A stretch of DNA of 64,000 nucleotides from NCBI GenBank assembly GCA_965223355.1, contig CBDCWE010000003.1:2356001-2420000 (forward strand), read 5' to 3'. Made by a program: the position numbers and the translations under genes. The notes under the pieces are model-generated. The model saw only the letters and a program-made list of their open reading frames with translations. It had not been told where the DNA came from and searched no databases. Positions 62,838 through 64,000 of the stretch are shown one piece after another. How positions within the stretch are numbered: position 1 is the stretch's first letter; every line of letters starts with the position of its first letter. The DNA is from Tectiglobus sp965223355 (GTDB lineage: Bacteria; Pseudomonadota; Alphaproteobacteria; Rhizobiales; Hyphomicrobiaceae).

Positions 62838-64000
62838 TAGTGAGCCCCCTCCGCACGAGCCGAACGAATTTCAGGGGCGAGAATTTTTGCGCCCGGAATA
62901 AGTTCCGGCATCTTCGTCTTCAGACGGACGATGTGCTCCAGCACACGGGCTTTGTCAGAAACGGCACAAGTCGCCGATACCGTTTCGAGAAGCTGGGCCA
63001 GAATACCCAGGGTCTGGGCGTTGCCGGTTTCAATTTCCGCTTCCAGAAAGCGATGGATCTGATCCTTTGCGGCGCGGCTGGTGAAGACGCGTGACAGGAT
63101 CGTTCGCAGAGCAGGCTCGACTTTGCGGATGCGAGCCGGGTCGCCGGCGGCATATTCGCGAATGAGCCGCGCGATTGTCAGCCTGAAGCCGGCAGCCGGG
63201 TGTTCGCTGAGCCGCATTAGAAAGAACTCCGCGTGCTCCTTGGTAAACATGTCGCCGAGTATCTCGCGGCCGAAGCGCTGTGCCGGCAATGTCGTGCAGT
63301 CACACAGGCCAACCACGGCTTCGGGCGACCAGTCTTGCGGTTGCACGCGCCGGCGAACCATGTCATAGGCCGCCTCGCGGCTGTCGTCCCATTCGCCGTC
63401 GAGCAGCGAGAAGATCTCGTTGGGTGCTGCGCGCACCTCGTCAATGCGATGGTCAAGCGCTGTGAGCGCCCACTGCCGTGCGATCAGTTGATCATTGTTG
63501 CCAATGCGCGCGATCTTGCGCAGGGAAAAGTCCGTTGCTGAGAAGCCCTGGAGGGACGATGCCCCGACGCGGCGGGCAGGCTCGGACCGCGCGCGCAGCA
63601 GGCTCCAGGTTAGATCCGCGCCCCGTTCTCGAACTGCTTCGAGCAGCGGTCCTTGCATCGTTGCAACGATATCATCGCGCACGCCTTCAAACTCTTCAGC
63701 GCGATAGAGCACGTGCAACAGCTTGGTGGTGAGGCGGCCGGCGGCTTGTCGGTCGTTGGCGGCAATTGCGATCGCCGCGCTGCGCGCCGCCGTGCGTGCG
63801 CGATCGACCGGTGAAACCAGGAAAGCGGCGACGAGTTCTTCGTGCTTGCTCAGCTCTTCAATTCCGGCGTTGGCGAGCAGTTCCGCTGCGGCGGCCTGAA
63901 TATCACCGTCCTCACTTTGGGCCAATGTGTATGGGTCGAATGCCGTCAATCCATCGGGCCGAATGGCCGCCAAGAGAATTGCGAGCAGTTGTGGGGGAAC
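62837..64000 (-). CDS. HEAT/ARM-like alpha-solenoid protein of retron, 5' end outside window
   Basis: At least 388 residues, almost entirely helical, with repeated Ala/Leu/Arg-rich helix pairs (QAAAAELLANAGIEELSKHE, FLVSPVDRARTAARSAAIAI, LMRLSEHPAAGFRLTIARLI) typical of HEAT/ARM solenoids. The TTG at 63973 is not a likely start: the frame continues unbroken to the window edge (VPPQLLAILLAAIRP), so the N-terminus lies outside. It is the first visible gene of the retron operon. An upstream promoter and any further gene are beyond the window. Its role (scaffold, target sensing or toxicity) is unknown. Confidence 0.82.
   Translation of the reverse strand, partial: VPPQLLAILLAAIRPDGLTAFDPYTLAQSEDGDIQAAAAELLANAGIEELSKHEELVAAFLVSPVDRARTAARSAAIAIAANDRQAAGRLTTKLLHVLYRAEEFEGVRDDIVATMQGPLLEAVRERGADLTWSLLRARSEPARRVGASSLQGFSATDFSLRKIARIGNNDQLIARQWALTALDHRIDEVRAAPNEIFSLLDGEWDDSREAAYDMVRRRVQPQDWSPEAVVGLCDCTTLPAQRFGREILGDMFTKEHAEFFLMRLSEHPAAGFRLTIARLIREYAAGDPARIRKVEPALRTILSRVFTSRAAKDQIHRFLEAEIETGNAQTLGILAQLLETVSATCAVSDKARVLEHIVRLKTKMPELIPGAKILAPEIRSARAEGAH

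Overview
The window looks like chromosomal DNA of an alphaproteobacterium, GC-rich and probably from an environmental lineage. The support is a dapF-mtaB-ftsY-ispZ gene order, a class I poly(3-hydroxybutyrate) synthase together with crotonyl-CoA carboxylase/reductase (the ethylmalonyl-CoA pathway enzyme), an Omp25/31-like porin and an alphaproteobacterial-style FtsK. I saw no rRNA, tRNA or CRISPR array. I cannot name the genus from sequence alone.

Layout. 1-2000: start of an EthD-like gene, then a nested wreck of an IS1380 element holding an IS481 fragment and a double-hairpin repeat. 2-7.5 kb: two membrane proteins, a TPP riboswitch with thiC, a frameshifted zeta-type kinase and a HEPN-like protein. 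7.6-12.7 kb: SNase-like protein, phaC, quinone oxidoreductase, a small DUF4826-like protein. 12.8-19 kb: LysR regulator, stress/membrane genes (mechanosensitive channel, dodecin, GlsB/YeaQ), gspE and a secretin-like periplasmic protein. 19.3-31 kb: dioxygenase, M20 amidohydrolase, truA, XRE/DUF2975 pair, porin, acyl-CoA synthetase, peroxiredoxin, PanE-like reductase, MFS transporter and TetR regulator. 31-36 kb (minus strand): dapF, mtaB, ftsY and two tandem IspZ paralogues. 36.5-42 kb: amt, serine hydrolase, ftsK. 42-48 kb: rfbC, gspD, a post-PEP-CTERM-like secreted protein and a secreted metallopeptidase. 48.6-56.8 kb: TPP enzyme, GNAT, AtuA/DUF4387 pair, TPR protein, ccr. 57-59 kb: IS110 remnant and a malate/lactate-type dehydrogenase.

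The standout is 59.1-64 kb: a three-gene retron on the minus strand. An alpha-solenoid (HEAT/ARM-like) protein is followed by a winged-helix/SWIM zinc-finger protein, a 320-nt gap holding a long nested hairpin flanked by 12-nt complementary a1/a2-like sequences, and then a reverse transcriptase with retron hallmarks (NAxxH, YADD, VTG). This matches the architecture I remember as retron type XIII, an anti-phage class. This RT also carries a proline-rich linker and a C-terminal membrane-helix tail.

The second theme is a very high density of two non-autonomous palindromic repeats. Family A (about 138 bp, two long hairpins) occurs nine times. Family B (up to 175 bp, up to five short hairpins in a row) occurs six times. 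Both sit at YTAG sites. In at least six cases the TAG is the stop codon of the adjoining gene, so the element lies exactly at the end of the reading frame without disrupting it. One family A copy interrupts the IS1380 transposase, which allows the empty site to be reconstructed.
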